Of a stretch of DNA of 64,000 nucleotides, positions 43,356 to 51,966 are shown one piece after another. The notes beneath the pieces were generated by a model. It had not been told where the DNA came from. It saw nothing but the letters and a program-made list of their open reading frames with translations, and did no database searches. The stretch's first letter is position 1, and each line of letters opens with the position of its first letter. The DNA lies in contig NZ_JAIOUO010000004.1 of assembly GCF_019931195.1 (NCBI RefSeq), positions 457,284-521,283 of the forward strand, given 5' to 3'. The translations under genes and the position numbers were made by a program. This stretch comes from Marinobacter sp. F4216. Lineage in GTDB: Bacteria > Pseudomonadota > Gammaproteobacteria > Pseudomonadales > Oleiphilaceae.

Positions 43356-44312
43356 TCATGTAACTGGCAACTCATCCCCCCGCAGCCCCGACTGAATGGC
43401 CTCATCGACCAGCCAGCGCCGCAGCAACTGCAAGCCCCGTTCGCCTCGTCGACTGGTTTTCCAGGCAAAGTAGAAGCTGTCGCCGGTCATGACCGAGTGG
43501 CAGGGCAAGCGAACGAAATCTTCCGAATCACTGCGGGTACTGAGCATGTAATCGTTGGTCAGGGCAATGCCCTGATGAAACCGCGCCGCTTCCAGTGCCA
43601 GCAGCATGTGGCTGAAATGCTGGACCTTGGCCTTGTCCGGAATCACCTCGCCCACCTCCCGGAACCAGGCCTGCCAGTCGCCGGCGGCTTTATCAAAAAT
43701 GCTGTGGGTGGACAGCAACGGGAATTCGCTGATGGCGTCGCATGAGATCGGCAGCGCTTCGTCCTCCGGGTTCTCGCGCCCGAGGTGCCGGCGAATCTTC
43801 ATCCAGTAATCCTGGCTGCACACCGGGAACAGACGTTCGACGTAGAGCAACTCGTAACTGTAGGCCGGGGACCCCTTGTTCACGGTAATAAAGCAGTCCG
43901 CCACCCGATCCGACAATTGCGGATTCTCGGTGCTCATCTCCAGCGCCAGGTCCACCTGGGGTTGCAGCCGTTTCAGCTCCGGCAACCGGGGCACCAGCCA
44001 GCGCACGGCAAAGGAGCTGAACACCGACAGCCGCAAGCGGGACTCCTCATGCCCCAACAGCTGCTCGCTGGCGCGCTCGATCTGGAGCAAGGCGGAACTG
44101 ATGGCATCCAGGTACTGGCGGCCCTCGTCCGTCAGGGTCAGGGTACGGCCACTGCGCCAGAACAGGCGTTCACCAAGGTAGGTTTCCAGCTGTTTGATCT
44201 GGTGGCTGACGGCGCTCTGGCTGACCGCCAGCTCCTCCGCAGCGAGGGAGAAGCTGTTCAGCCGGGCCACAGACTCGAACACCGGAAGCGCTTTCAGGGG
44301 AGGCAGTTTCAT
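43356..44312 (-). CDS. GcvA-like LysR transcriptional regulator
   Basis: A 318-residue LysR protein. 'LPPLKALPVFESVARLNSFSLAAEELAVSQSAVSHQIKQLE' region (residues 3-43) is the HTH typical of the GcvA group, followed by an effector domain from about 90 ('LRLSVFSSFAVRWLVPRLPELK'). It is divergent from the EamA transporter gene at 44659, an arrangement common for LysR regulators and their target exporter. The 346-base gap holds the promoters. The effector is unknown. Confidence 0.88.
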   Translation of the reverse strand: MKLPPLKALPVFESVARLNSFSLAAEELAVSQSAVSHQIKQLETYLGERLFWRSGRTLTLTDEGRQYLDAISSALLQIERASEQLLGHEESRLRLSVFSSFAVRWLVPRLPELKRLQPQVDLALEMSTENPQLSDRVADCFITVNKGSPAYSYELLYVERLFPVCSQDYWMKIRRHLGRENPEDEALPISCDAISEFPLLSTHSIFDKAAGDWQAWFREVGEVIPDKAKVQHFSHMLLALEAARFHQGIALTNDYMLSTRSDSEDFVRLPCHSVMTGDSFYFAWKTSRRGERGLQLLRRWLVDEAIQSGLRGDELPVT

Positions 44313-44658
44313 TATCTAATTTTCTAATAACTGAATAATAAAGATCATTTTATCGGATATTAGTTCAACCCTACACTGCTCGTCCCTGTGTCATTCCAAT
44401 TCGAGATTGAGATTCGATCTCATGATATGTGGGACTGCTCAAGCCCAGAGCTACCAAGGCTTCAGCGGCTGTTTTGGCCGGCTCTGAAAAAGCGCCTTAC
44501 AACTTTAACGTGAGACTCCGAGCTCTTAATGTCCTTTTGGCGCTTGTCTGTCGTCTCTGGCCAGCCAGAAGTTTCTGACCAGGGGCAGTACTTGATGAAA
44601 TCCACCCAGGCGCGAAACGGCCATGAAACCGTCGACGTCGAAACCTTCGGGAGGCACC
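44313..44658. other. Divergent promoter region between LysR and EamA genes
   Basis: This 346-base gap has an AT-rich stretch near 44313-44370 that could hold the LysR promoter. A LysR site (T-N11-A type) could not be assigned with confidence. GGGAGG lies 5 bases before the transporter ATG at 44659. Nothing else is recognised. Confidence 0.4.
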
Positions 44659-45540
44659 ATGTCAGGACACACCGTCAATAGCGCCATATTTTTGCTCGTC
44701 ATTGGCAACGCTATGGCTATCATTTCCGATGTCTTTATCAAGCTGCTGGAACCCGGTGCACCGATTTTCCAGTTTGCCTTCCTGCGCTGCGTCCTGACTC
44801 TGTTTATGCTCATCCCGCTGGTTGGCAAAATGAACCGGAAGTACTTGTTCGCAGGCCTGAAAATCCACGCATTTCGTGCGCACATCCATCTTGTTGGCAT
44901 GCTGTGCATGGTCGTGGCCCTGGGCAACCTGCCCCTGGCCACGGCCAACGCTGTGTTCTACGCCGCGCCGATACTGGTGATGATGCTGGCCGCCCTTGTT
45001 TTTGGTGAGCGCCTCACCCCCATGAGCGTGACCGCAGTGTTCAGTGGGTTTCTCGGCATCGTATTGATCCTGAGGCCTGTCGAATTTGACTGGGCAGCCA
45101 TTGCCGCACTGGGCTCGGCCTTTACCCTGGCTATCAATGCTGTGATGGTGCGTAAGCTCCCCAAGCAGCAGTCCACGATTCACAAGCTGTTTCTTAACTA
45201 CCTGCTGATTGTTCCAGCCGCAGCAGCTTTGGCACTCTGGGAAGGTGCCAGTTGGGATGGCTCGATGCTCATTAGTGCCTCAGGCTCGGCACTGTTCATC
45301 CTGGTCTACAACATGACGGTCCTGCTCGCGTACCAGCAGGTGGATGCAAATCAAGTAACCAGCGCGGAATATACGGGTTTGATATGGGCGGTATTGATCG
45401 GATGGGTAGGTTTCAATGAAATGCCCGACCTCTGGTTCGCCGTAGGCAGCGCCATGATCGTCGTGCCGTTAATCCTGATTGGCTTGCGTTCGCGCCAGCG
45501 GAACGATCGAATGCTCCGGGCTCATCCGGTGAATGGCTGA
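44659..45540 (+). CDS. EamA/DMT-family transporter (complete copy)
   Basis: About 293 residues, ten helices in two EamA repeats. The first half is 'FLLVIGNAMAIISDVFIKLLEPG' to about residue 135; the second begins 'VEFDWAAIAALGSAFTLAINAVMVRKLPK'. The ATG at 44659 has a GGGAGG site. The part from 45065 onward, together with the downstream tail, is repeated at 51491-52132. It likely exports a small metabolite under control of the divergent LysR gene. The cargo is unknown. Confidence 0.85.
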   Translation: MSGHTVNSAIFLLVIGNAMAIISDVFIKLLEPGAPIFQFAFLRCVLTLFMLIPLVGKMNRKYLFAGLKIHAFRAHIHLVGMLCMVVALGNLPLATANAVFYAAPILVMMLAALVFGERLTPMSVTAVFSGFLGIVLILRPVEFDWAAIAALGSAFTLAINAVMVRKLPKQQSTIHKLFLNYLLIVPAAAALALWEGASWDGSMLISASGSALFILVYNMTVLLAYQQVDANQVTSAEYTGLIWAVLIGWVGFNEMPDLWFAVGSAMIVVPLILIGLRSRQRNDRMLRAHPVNG

Positions 45541-45706
45541 TGCCCTCAGCCGATAGAGATACCAAGGGATGCCCCCTCCCCTCCGGCCCTAATGAGGGGT
45601 CGGGGTCATTCCCAAGCTGAGCAGGTCACACGAAGCTGAATGCAGCGTTTTAAAGACTGATTGGCGGGGGTACAGAAGTGAAGCTACGGTCGCAAAGCGA
45701 ACATTC
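45065..45706 (+). repeat. Duplicated segment, copy A: 3' half of EamA gene plus tail
   Basis: About 640 bases nearly identical to 51491-52132. It starts inside the transporter gene and runs through 166 bases after its stop, ending at a conserved ACATTC. Differences are scattered substitutions and a few small indels in the tail. Both copies have the same orientation, 6.4 kb apart, so recombination between them could delete or duplicate the DNA between. Confidence 0.92.
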
Positions 45707-45900
45707 GCTGTGTAAAGGAAGCTTACCGGCATTGAGCAGGCGTCACCCTCACCATTATTTTCTGAATTCATTGACGATTAGAGTCACCGGTCACGCCCGA
45801 CTATAGCTTTCGTAAAGTGTTGCCTTTTCTGGGAAGTACGCCATCTATTAGTAAAGCACGCTGATTTCAAGTAAGTCCGCGAATATGTCTACACTCTAGG
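45541..45900. other. Intergenic region, duplicated tail and AraC promoter
   Basis: The first 166 bases belong to the duplicated segment. The remainder, to 45900, contains no gene I can support. A minus-strand frame at 45589-45771 encodes 60 residues with no family resemblance or start signal. The snippet GGTCGCAAAGCG-ACATT at 45688-45706 recurs at 48982 and 52114. Confidence 0.45.
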
Positions 45901-46953
45901 GTGGCAATACCGCCCCTTGACCGACTTTCGGAGTGCTGCTTCATCATCAGCTCAGCTCAACTCAGCTCCACTATGCTCGAAAGCGTGATTGCATCCCTAG
46001 ATGGAGCGGGCATAGATCCGCATAAGGTCGGGCGGGGGGTGCCCGAGTCCCACCAGCGGGAAACCGCCGGGCCGTTCGTGCAACTGGCGGATTTCGTGGA
46101 TTATCTGGAAGACGCTGCTCAGCAGCTCAAAGATCCGGCGTTAGGTCTGCGGCTCGGATTGCAGACGCCGTTGCAAGGACTGGGTCCGCTGGGATTCCTT
46201 TTACTCAACTCTCCAACTTTTTCCGCAGCGTTTGAAAATGCGCAGAATTACCTTCGAATCCATCAGAGTCAGGCCCATATCAGTGTTGTAAAGGAAGTAG
46301 ACAGGATGCGAATCGCATACGCGACACCAACAATGCCCACCGTCGATCGCTTTCAGGATGGAGAGTACTCGGTAGGGGTGCTTGTCAAGGCCCTGAAGAC
46401 GCTGTTTGGCGAGGCGGTCGGAACCCCTCGCATTGAGCTTCGTCGACCCTCTCCCGCCAACCCAGGGCACTTCACTCGTCTTACGGAATGCGAATTGGCC
46501 TTTGCATGCCCGCAGGACGCCCTGATCGTAGACGGGGCAATTGCTGAAGCCCCAATAACCGGCGCCGATGCCGAACTGCTGCCGGTACTGGAGGCGCACG
46601 CTCGCCATCTACTGACTCTGGCCCCCGGCGATGACGAACTGACACAACGGGTCAGGCAAATGATAGCCCAGGCCCTCCCCCAGGGCCTGCCCCGTCTGGG
46701 CGAGATCGCGGGGCAATTGGCCATGAGTGAAAGGACGTTGCAACGCCGTCTGGACGAGCGGCAACTCTCCTTCAATCGGTTGATCGAGGACATTCGCCAG
46801 CAGCTGGCCCGCGCATACGTGGCTCAGAGTTCCATGCAATTCTCCGAGATTGCGTTTCTCCTGGGCTATTCCGAGCTTAGCGCCTTTGGCCGCGCTTTCC
46901 GACGCTGGAGTGGCTCCAGCCCAAGCGCCTTCCGCCAACAACAGAATGTTTGA
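45901..46953 (+). CDS. AraC-family transcriptional regulator
   Basis: About 350 residues, with an arabinose-binding-like N-terminal domain (about residues 35-220, 'LGLRLGLQTPLQGLGPLGFLLLNSPTF' region) as in OruR/ArgR-type regulators, and a C-terminal AraC double HTH (about 250-345: 'LGEIAGQLAMSERTLQRRLDE', 'EIAFLLGYSELSAFGRAFRRW'). The start could be the GTG at 45901 or ATG at 45973; neither has a good ribosome site. It precedes the cupin and FAD oxidoreductase genes by 154 bases and may control them. Confidence 0.85.
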   Translation: MAIPPLDRLSECCFIISSAQLSSTMLESVIASLDGAGIDPHKVGRGVPESHQRETAGPFVQLADFVDYLEDAAQQLKDPALGLRLGLQTPLQGLGPLGFLLLNSPTFSAAFENAQNYLRIHQSQAHISVVKEVDRMRIAYATPTMPTVDRFQDGEYSVGVLVKALKTLFGEAVGTPRIELRRPSPANPGHFTRLTECELAFACPQDALIVDGAIAEAPITGADAELLPVLEAHARHLLTLAPGDDELTQRVRQMIAQALPQGLPRLGEIAGQLAMSERTLQRRLDERQLSFNRLIEDIRQQLARAYVAQSSMQFSEIAFLLGYSELSAFGRAFRRWSGSSPSAFRQQQNV

Positions 46954-47107
46954 GGCACCCAATCTCCCTTCTTTTGAACACACTGGCCATTCTACTCCTT
47001 GGCGTGCCCGGTTCAGTTTCTGACGCGGACTGTCGAGCGCCTGGATTTGCACTCGCGGATAGTGAAGGCATTCGCCAATTGCACGACGAATTGAAGGAGC
47101 CTTACCA

Positions 47108-47554
47108 GTGACGACTGTCGAACATACCGCCGTAATCCGTCCCGAAAACCAGCCTTGGTGGCCGTTGCCGCTGGCCGAAGGGGCCCACATCAAAGTTCTC
47201 AAGACCGACCCGGACAACCACCGGGTGGTATTCCTGTTCCGCTTTGAGCCCGGCTGCGTGCTACCAGAGCATTATCACCATGCCAAGGCCGTGGCCTATA
47301 CCGTCGCCGGGGAATGGGAATACGAAGAAGGACGTTTCCAGGCAGGGGATGTGGCGTATGAGCACGTGGGCAACCGCCATACCCCTCACAGCGAGAACGG
47401 GGCCGAACTCCTCATCATCTTCGACGGCGATGGGCCCGGCATGATCGACAGCTACCTGCCCGACGGCCGCACCATTTCTCTCGACATCGAGGCTTTCCGC
47501 CTGCTTGAACAGGGCAATATTCCGGCGGTTCTGCAACGCCTTCAGCTGGCGTGA
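47108..47554 (+). CDS. Cupin-domain protein, possible metal-dependent dioxygenase
   Basis: A 148-residue soluble protein starting with GTG after a GAAGGAGCC site. The cupin barrel shows 'FEPGCVLPEHYHHAKAVAYTVAGEWEYEEGRF' (first motif, with His ligands at HYHH) and 'GDVAYEHVGNRHTPHSENGAEL' (second motif). This resembles ChrR-type and 2,4'-dihydroxyacetophenone-dioxygenase-like cupins. It overlaps the next gene's region with only 11 bases between, so the two are probably one transcript. The reaction is unknown. Confidence 0.8.
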   Translation: MTTVEHTAVIRPENQPWWPLPLAEGAHIKVLKTDPDNHRVVFLFRFEPGCVLPEHYHHAKAVAYTVAGEWEYEEGRFQAGDVAYEHVGNRHTPHSENGAELLIIFDGDGPGMIDSYLPDGRTISLDIEAFRLLEQGNIPAVLQRLQLA

Positions 47555-47565
47555 GGAGCATCGTC

Positions 47566-48897
47566 ATGAACCAATCTGCTTTCCCATTCACCGAGGGCTC
47601 GTTCTGGCTGGAGGCGCCCGACGACATTCAGCCTGCCCTGCGGGGCCAACAACGCTGTGACGTCGCCATCATTGGTGGCGGCTACACCGGTCTCAGTGCC
47701 GCCCTCCGGCTGCGAGAACGCGGCGTGGATGTAGCGCTGCTAGAAAAGGACTACTGTGGTTTCGGTGCCTCTGGCCGCAGCGCGGGCCACGTGACTCCCA
47801 CCGTCGGCAAGGATATTCCGAGCTGCATCAGACGGTATGGCATGGAGCGAGGCATGGCCTACGTCCGCTTTGCCGAACAGGCTGTCGCTGAATTCGAGTC
47901 GCTCATCCATCGTCACGGGATCGACTGCGACTACCAGCCTACTGGTAACATTGTCGCTGGTGTGCACGAAACGCACCGGGCCAAGCTGATGGAGAGCGCC
48001 GAGTCCGTGGGCAAACTCGGCATCCGCATGCACTATCTGGATGAAACCGCCATGCGCGAGCGCGGGCTTCCTCCAGCGTTCCGGTTCGGCGTGCACGAGG
48101 ACTGTGGCGGTACCATCCACCCCGGGAAGTACGTTCTGGGGCTGCGTTCAGCGGCACTCAAGGCTGGCGTCAGAATCTACGAGCATTCGCCGGTAAGCCG
48201 CATCGATGAAGGCTCAACCGTGTCTCTCTACACCGGCACGGGAGTGCTGAAGGCTCCGCAGGTCATGCTGGCCACCAATGCCTATGCCCCTGCCGAACTG
48301 GGCCTAATGAAATCCCGCATACTTCCGGTGCGGGTAAGCCAGTTCACTACGCGGCCGCTGACCGATGCGGAACTGGAGTCGATTGGATGGCCCAATCGAG
48401 AGGGCATCTACACCGCACACGAAATGCTGGAAAACTATCGCCTAACTGCGGACCGGCGAATCGTTGGCGGGTCCAAGGTGATCCATTACGCCTACGGCAG
48501 TCGACTCGCAGATGGATATCAGCCCTCAGCTTTCCGCACCATCGAGCAGGCCTTTCGCGACCGCCTGCCTGAACTCCGGAACGTTCCCATCGAGACATAC
48601 TGGGGCGGTTGGGTGGCCATGACCCTGGACTTCCTACCCGTTAACGGCAACCTGGGCGCACACCGCAATATTGCCTATTACGCTGGCTGCAACGGCCACG
48701 GTATTCCCCAGTGCAGCCTCATGGGAGGAGCTTTAGCAGATTGGATTCTGAGCGAAGATACCAGCTTCACAAAACTGTTCCAACGCATCCAAATCCCTTT
48801 TCCCCCGGAGCCTCTGCGCTGGGCTGTTCTAAAGAGCCTCAACGCTCTGCTTGCGTGGAGCGATCAGCGTATCGACCACGCCCTGCGGCGAGCCTGA
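47566..48897 (+). CDS. FAD-dependent amine/amino-acid oxidoreductase
   Basis: About 443 residues, DAO-family. The FAD fold is at 'CDVAIIGGGYTGLSAALRLRERGVDVALLE' (about residues 27-56), followed by 'GFGASGRSAGHVTP', the usual flavin loop, and the C-terminal 'AYYAGCNGHGIPQCSLMGG'. It most resembles gamma-glutamylputrescine oxidase (PuuB-like) and related enzymes that oxidise a secondary or primary amine. GAGGA precedes the ATG. It follows the cupin gene directly, so both may treat the same amine or ketone substrate; the identity is not known. Confidence 0.85.
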   Translation: MNQSAFPFTEGSFWLEAPDDIQPALRGQQRCDVAIIGGGYTGLSAALRLRERGVDVALLEKDYCGFGASGRSAGHVTPTVGKDIPSCIRRYGMERGMAYVRFAEQAVAEFESLIHRHGIDCDYQPTGNIVAGVHETHRAKLMESAESVGKLGIRMHYLDETAMRERGLPPAFRFGVHEDCGGTIHPGKYVLGLRSAALKAGVRIYEHSPVSRIDEGSTVSLYTGTGVLKAPQVMLATNAYAPAELGLMKSRILPVRVSQFTTRPLTDAELESIGWPNREGIYTAHEMLENYRLTADRRIVGGSKVIHYAYGSRLADGYQPSAFRTIEQAFRDRLPELRNVPIETYWGGWVAMTLDFLPVNGNLGAHRNIAYYAGCNGHGIPQCSLMGGALADWILSEDTSFTKLFQRIQIPFPPEPLRWAVLKSLNALLAWSDQRIDHALRRA

Positions 48898-48907
48898 CCA
48901 TTGGCGA

Positions 48908-48933
48908 TGGAATTAAAAGCGCTTTTAATTCCA
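48908..48933. promoter_or_regulatory. Perfect 26-base palindrome
   Basis: The segment is fully self-complementary with no loop: TGGAATTAAAAGC followed by GCTTTTAATTCCA, centred at 48920/48921. It starts 11 bases after the FAD oxidoreductase stop and lies 70 bases before the convergent TetR stop. A loop-free palindrome is unlike an intrinsic terminator and better fits a binding site or recombination remnant. Confidence 0.6.
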
Positions 48934-49002
48934 AAATTGATCGCAGCCACAATCGTTGTTGTTTTCGGTAGTGCGGGCGCTGGTCGCAAAGCGGGCATTT
49001 GC

Positions 49003-49560
49003 TCAAACGCCGCCTTTCGCTGCCGCCAGAAGCTCCTTTGCCAGAGCCTCATCATCCACCGCCCGGGCGAGAATAATCGCTCCGACCATGGTGGACAGCG
49101 CCACCATCGCCTGCTCCCGACGGGTTTTTCCCCGTTTGCGAGGAATGATGGATTCCACGGTGCCCAGCAGGGACCTCAGGCCTTTGGTCATGACGGCTTT
49201 CAGGGGGTTGCCCCGGCGCGGAGCCTCCACCGCCAGGGTGGTGAAGGCGCAACCGCTTTCGGGGTGCTCCTGGTGGTGCGGCGACAGGTAGGCGTGTTTG
49301 AAGGCTTCCCAGTGGTCGTCGCTCATTCGCATTAACAGCGCCCAGTTGTCGTCGTTTTCCTTTAGCGCCTGCCCCACCGCCTGGGTGACCAGGTCGTCTT
49401 TTGATTTGAACTGGCCGTAAAAACCGCCGTGGGTCAGGCCCGCCGACTTCATTAGTTCAGCCACGCCGATGCCGTCGATGCCACACTGCCGAAACTCGCG
49501 GGCAGCGGTCTCTAGCACCTTCTGTCGGTTCTTCTCGGCCTGTTCGCGGCTCACTCTCAT
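49003..49560 (-). CDS. TetR/AcrR-family repressor
   Basis: About 185 residues from the ATG at 49560. The HTH is at 'NRQKVLETAAREFRQCGIDGIGVAELMKSAGLTHGGFYGQFKSKDDL' (about residues 10-56), the 'HGGFYGQF' helix being the DNA-reading part. The C-terminal ligand domain is of the type that follows this HTH in AcrR-like proteins. It is divergent from the hydrolase lipoprotein gene, with a palindromic operator between, so it likely represses that gene and itself. The inducer is unknown. Confidence 0.9.
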   Translation of the reverse strand: MRVSREQAEKNRQKVLETAAREFRQCGIDGIGVAELMKSAGLTHGGFYGQFKSKDDLVTQAVGQALKENDDNWALLMRMSDDHWEAFKHAYLSPHHQEHPESGCAFTTLAVEAPRRGNPLKAVMTKGLRSLLGTVESIIPRKRGKTRREQAMVALSTMVGAIILARAVDDEALAKELLAAAKGGV

Positions 49561-49646
49561 GCGTTCAATCCTGCTTCCAGTCTGCACACAGCTAATGTTT
49601 CAAAAACTCGTTGACACACTTTAAATGATGAACATAATCAAAACAA

Positions 49647-49668
49647 TTAAATGATGTTCGTCATTTAA
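49647..49668. promoter_or_regulatory. Probable TetR operator
   Basis: TTAAATGA (49647-49654) and TCATTTAA (49661-49668) are exact inverted repeats with a 6-base centre. A related half-site, TTAAATGATGAACAT, starts at 49621. The sites lie between the divergent TetR and hydrolase genes, the expected place for autoregulated repression. Confidence 0.65.
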
Positions 49669-49722
49669 GATGCCAAAGATAGTAAAGCAGCGGGTGACCT
49701 ACACCCAGCAAAGGAGGCAATG

Positions 49723-50712
49723 ATGAATACCATTAAAACGCATGGTTGGCTGTACCTGAACACCCCCAAAAACTGTCGTGCGCTGGCATCACTATTGATC
49801 GCCAGTGTCCTTAGCGTGGCGACGGCGGCCTGCACCACAAGCACTACAAACACCCAGAACGCAACGGAAACAACTCCCATGAGTACCGCAACGACAGCCA
49901 CCGAAACCCAATTCATGAGCATTAACGATCGCCAAATCGCCTATCGCAGCATCGGTGAAGGAGCGCCCCTTCTGCTAATCAACCGCTTCCGCGGCACCCT
50001 AGACACCTGGGATCCGGCGTTCATTGGGTCATTGGCCGAGTCGCGCAAAGTGATCATCATGGATTACCCGGGTATTGGCTATTCCGAGGGCACACTGTCA
50101 TTGGATGCGAAAGAGGTGGCGGCCGATGTAAAGAGGTTTGCCGAGCAACTGGCACTGGGCAAAGTCGATCTTTTAGGCTGGTCCTACGGCGGCCTGATTG
50201 CGCAATATGTGGCCTTCCTGCACCCGGACACGGTTCACAAAGTGGTGCTCGTGGGCACCAACCCGCCTGGCAAACCAGAGGTGCCTATGGAACAAGCCTT
50301 TCAGCAGCACGCGCTGAAACCAGCCTATGCTTTGGAAGATTACACGGTGCTTTTTTTCGAGCCAAAGTCCGAGTCTAGCCGGGCGGCAGCGAAGGCCTCC
50401 ATGGAGCGTTACTGGGAGAAAGTGGATCACAGCAAGGTGCCCGGTACCATGGAGATGTTCCAGCGCTACATTGGAGGAATGCGCGGTGTGATGGCGGATG
50501 CCGATGACTTGCGCAAGGAGTTCGCCACAACAGAGGTTCCGATGCTGGTCTTAATGGGCGACCACGACATTTCCTTTGCGGTGGAGAACTGGTTCCCACT
50601 GGTGCGCGAAGCCCCGAAGATGCAGCTGGTCGTTTTTCCGGAGGCGGGTCATGCGCCGCACTTCCAGTACCCAACGATGTCGGCAGCGTACATCGATGGC
50701 TTTCTGAGATAA
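49723..50712 (+). CDS. Lipoprotein alpha/beta hydrolase under TetR control
   Basis: About 329 residues from the second of two adjacent ATGs, 5 bases after AAGGAGG. A signal peptide ends in a lipobox ('VATAAC', Cys near residue 37), followed by a Thr-rich linker, then the hydrolase core: 'LLINRFRGTLDTW', nucleophile elbow 'LLGWSYGGLIAQ', and catalytic His in 'FPEAGHAPHFQYP'. It is probably an outer-leaflet or periplasmic esterase or lactonase-like enzyme. The divergent TetR gene suggests that substrate or product induces it. Confidence 0.83.
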   Translation: MNTIKTHGWLYLNTPKNCRALASLLIASVLSVATAACTTSTTNTQNATETTPMSTATTATETQFMSINDRQIAYRSIGEGAPLLLINRFRGTLDTWDPAFIGSLAESRKVIIMDYPGIGYSEGTLSLDAKEVAADVKRFAEQLALGKVDLLGWSYGGLIAQYVAFLHPDTVHKVVLVGTNPPGKPEVPMEQAFQQHALKPAYALEDYTVLFFEPKSESSRAAAKASMERYWEKVDHSKVPGTMEMFQRYIGGMRGVMADADDLRKEFATTEVPMLVLMGDHDISFAVENWFPLVREAPKMQLVVFPEAGHAPHFQYPTMSAAYIDGFLR

Positions 50713-50733
50713 CTGCGAAACTTAATTACCAGT

Positions 50734-50765
50734 GCTAATGGTCGACCCTCCAGTCGACCATTAGC
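50734..50765 (+). terminator. Long hairpin after the hydrolase gene
   Basis: GCTAATGGTCGAC (50734-50746) pairs over 13 bases with GTCGACCATTAGC (50753-50765) around a CCTCCA loop, 21 bases after the stop codon. There is no T-run, but the stem is long and perfect. Confidence 0.6.
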
Positions 50766-50858
50766 CTCCAGCGATGGCTGGCCAGCATGCGATGTGATCC
50801 GACTTAAGCTAACCGCTTTCAGGTTCTCATCGCTGCAAAGATACGGCGCGCCCTTGTC

Positions 50859-51233
50859 CTATTTCCATTTAAGGACACCTCTCTGCTGCAAAAAGAACAA
50901 AGTCGAGAGGACCCAGGAGGTTAACAGGGTAGCGATTAGGACATATTCAAGATGTCCTGGAACGGGAACGATTTTGGTTTCTGGAAAGATTTCCCGGTAT
51001 TGGGATCCGATGTAAAACGCCGAATCGACGGTAGTCAATAGTGCCGAGGCGGTTCCGACCAAAAAAGTTGAGTAGATCACTGTAACGAGAATCGAGAAGG
51101 TCAGTGACAACTTGTCGCTCACCAGATAGGCGGCAATCATATAAGCCGTCCAAACAGTGAAAAAATTGCTTCCATGGACGCCGATTTCTGAGCGCAGAGT
51201 AGATATGAGGGTTAAAAACTGGAGTTCGGTCAT
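50859..51233 (-). CDS. Orphan four-helix membrane protein
   Basis: About 124 residues (128 if a TTG at 51245 is used), with hydrophobic stretches at about residues 22-40, 44-66 and 98-118 ('ILVTVIYSTFLVGTASALL', 'YVLIATLLTSWVLSTLFFL') and few charged residues between. No family is recognised, and no good ribosome site precedes it. The surrounding DNA looks more AT-rich than the chromosome around it. It sits just left of the 90-base direct repeat. It could be an accessory cassette gene. Confidence 0.5.
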   Translation of the reverse strand: MTELQFLTLISTLRSEIGVHGSNFFTVWTAYMIAAYLVSDKLSLTFSILVTVIYSTFLVGTASALLTTVDSAFYIGSQYREIFPETKIVPVPGHLEYVLIATLLTSWVLSTLFFLQQRGVLKWK

Positions 51234-51398
51234 GGGATTGTTCAAGGCGGTTTTGAATGAAGATATTGCACTTCAACAAGGCACACGCGATTCTTTTCGA
51301 CATGAAGCACCACATTGAGAACGCTACGATCAGCAATGCGTACCTAACGAATGGGAGCATCAGGCCTGAAACAACACCACAACCCATATGTTCGCTTT

Positions 51399-51488
51399 TG
51401 TTTAGGAACGGTCCAAATCAGAGTGGCGAAAGGCACTCGGTTTCGCTTTTTTTTGCTTTATGGAGATAACCGTCGCCAAAACTGTTGG
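51399..51488. repeat. Flanking direct repeat, left copy (about 90 bp)
   Basis: Nearly identical to 63673-63757 (four substitutions and one 5-base difference in a T-run). It begins TGTTTAGGAACGG and ends CTGTTGG. Inside, GCGAAA and TTTCGC form a short inverted repeat followed by eight T, like a terminator. Its right end abuts the truncated transporter copy at 51491. It is not recognised as an IS end or attC site. Confidence 0.85.
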
Positions 51489-51966
51489 CATGATTCTGAG
51501 GCCTGTCGAATTTGACTGGGCAGCCATTGCCGCACTGGGCTCGGCCTTTACCCTGGCTATCAATGCTGTGATGGTGCGTAAGCTCCCCAAGCAGCAGTCC
51601 ACGATTCACAAGCTGTTTCTGAACTACCTGCTGATTGTTCCAGCCGCAGCAGTTTTGGCACTCTGGGAAGGTGCCAGTTGGGATGGCTCAATGCTCATTA
51701 GTGCCTCAGGCTCGGCACTGTTCATCTTGGGCTACAACATGACGGTCTTGCTCGCGTACCAGCAGGTGGATGCAAATCAAGTAACCAGCGCGGAATATAC
51801 GGGTTTGATATGGGCGGTATTGATCGGATGGGTAGGTTTCAATGAGATGCCAGACCTCTGGTTCGCCGTAGGCAGCGTCATGATCGTCGTGCCATTAATC
51901 CTGATTGGCTTGCGTTCGCGGCAGCGGAACGATCGAATGCTCCGGGCTCATCCGGTGAATGGCTGA
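51460..51966 (+). pseudogene. Truncated EamA transporter copy
   Basis: The last 159 or so residues of the transporter at 44659, joined at about 51491 to foreign sequence from the direct repeat, which supplies an in-frame ATG at 51460 and about 11 new residues (MEITVAKTVGM). It lacks the first EamA repeat, so a working transporter is unlikely. The frame is intact and differs from the complete copy by only a few residues (for example Ala to Val, Val to Gly, Ala to Val), pointing to a recent event. Confidence 0.85.

Noticed and set aside
45589..45771. A 60-residue minus-strand frame in the duplicated tail
   Set aside because: No ribosome site or family, and it spans the end of the duplicated segment, so it is probably chance.
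50947..51387. A 146-residue minus-strand frame overlapping the orphan membrane protein
   Set aside because: Its second half is basic and disordered and reads the membrane protein out of frame; only its first 45 residues look like a possible membrane segment, which is too little to claim.
51399..51488. Integron attC site or IS end as explanation for the direct repeat
   Set aside because: No core sites of the attC type (RYYYAAC and GTTRRRY) in the right order, no terminal inverted repeats and no transposase beside either copy.
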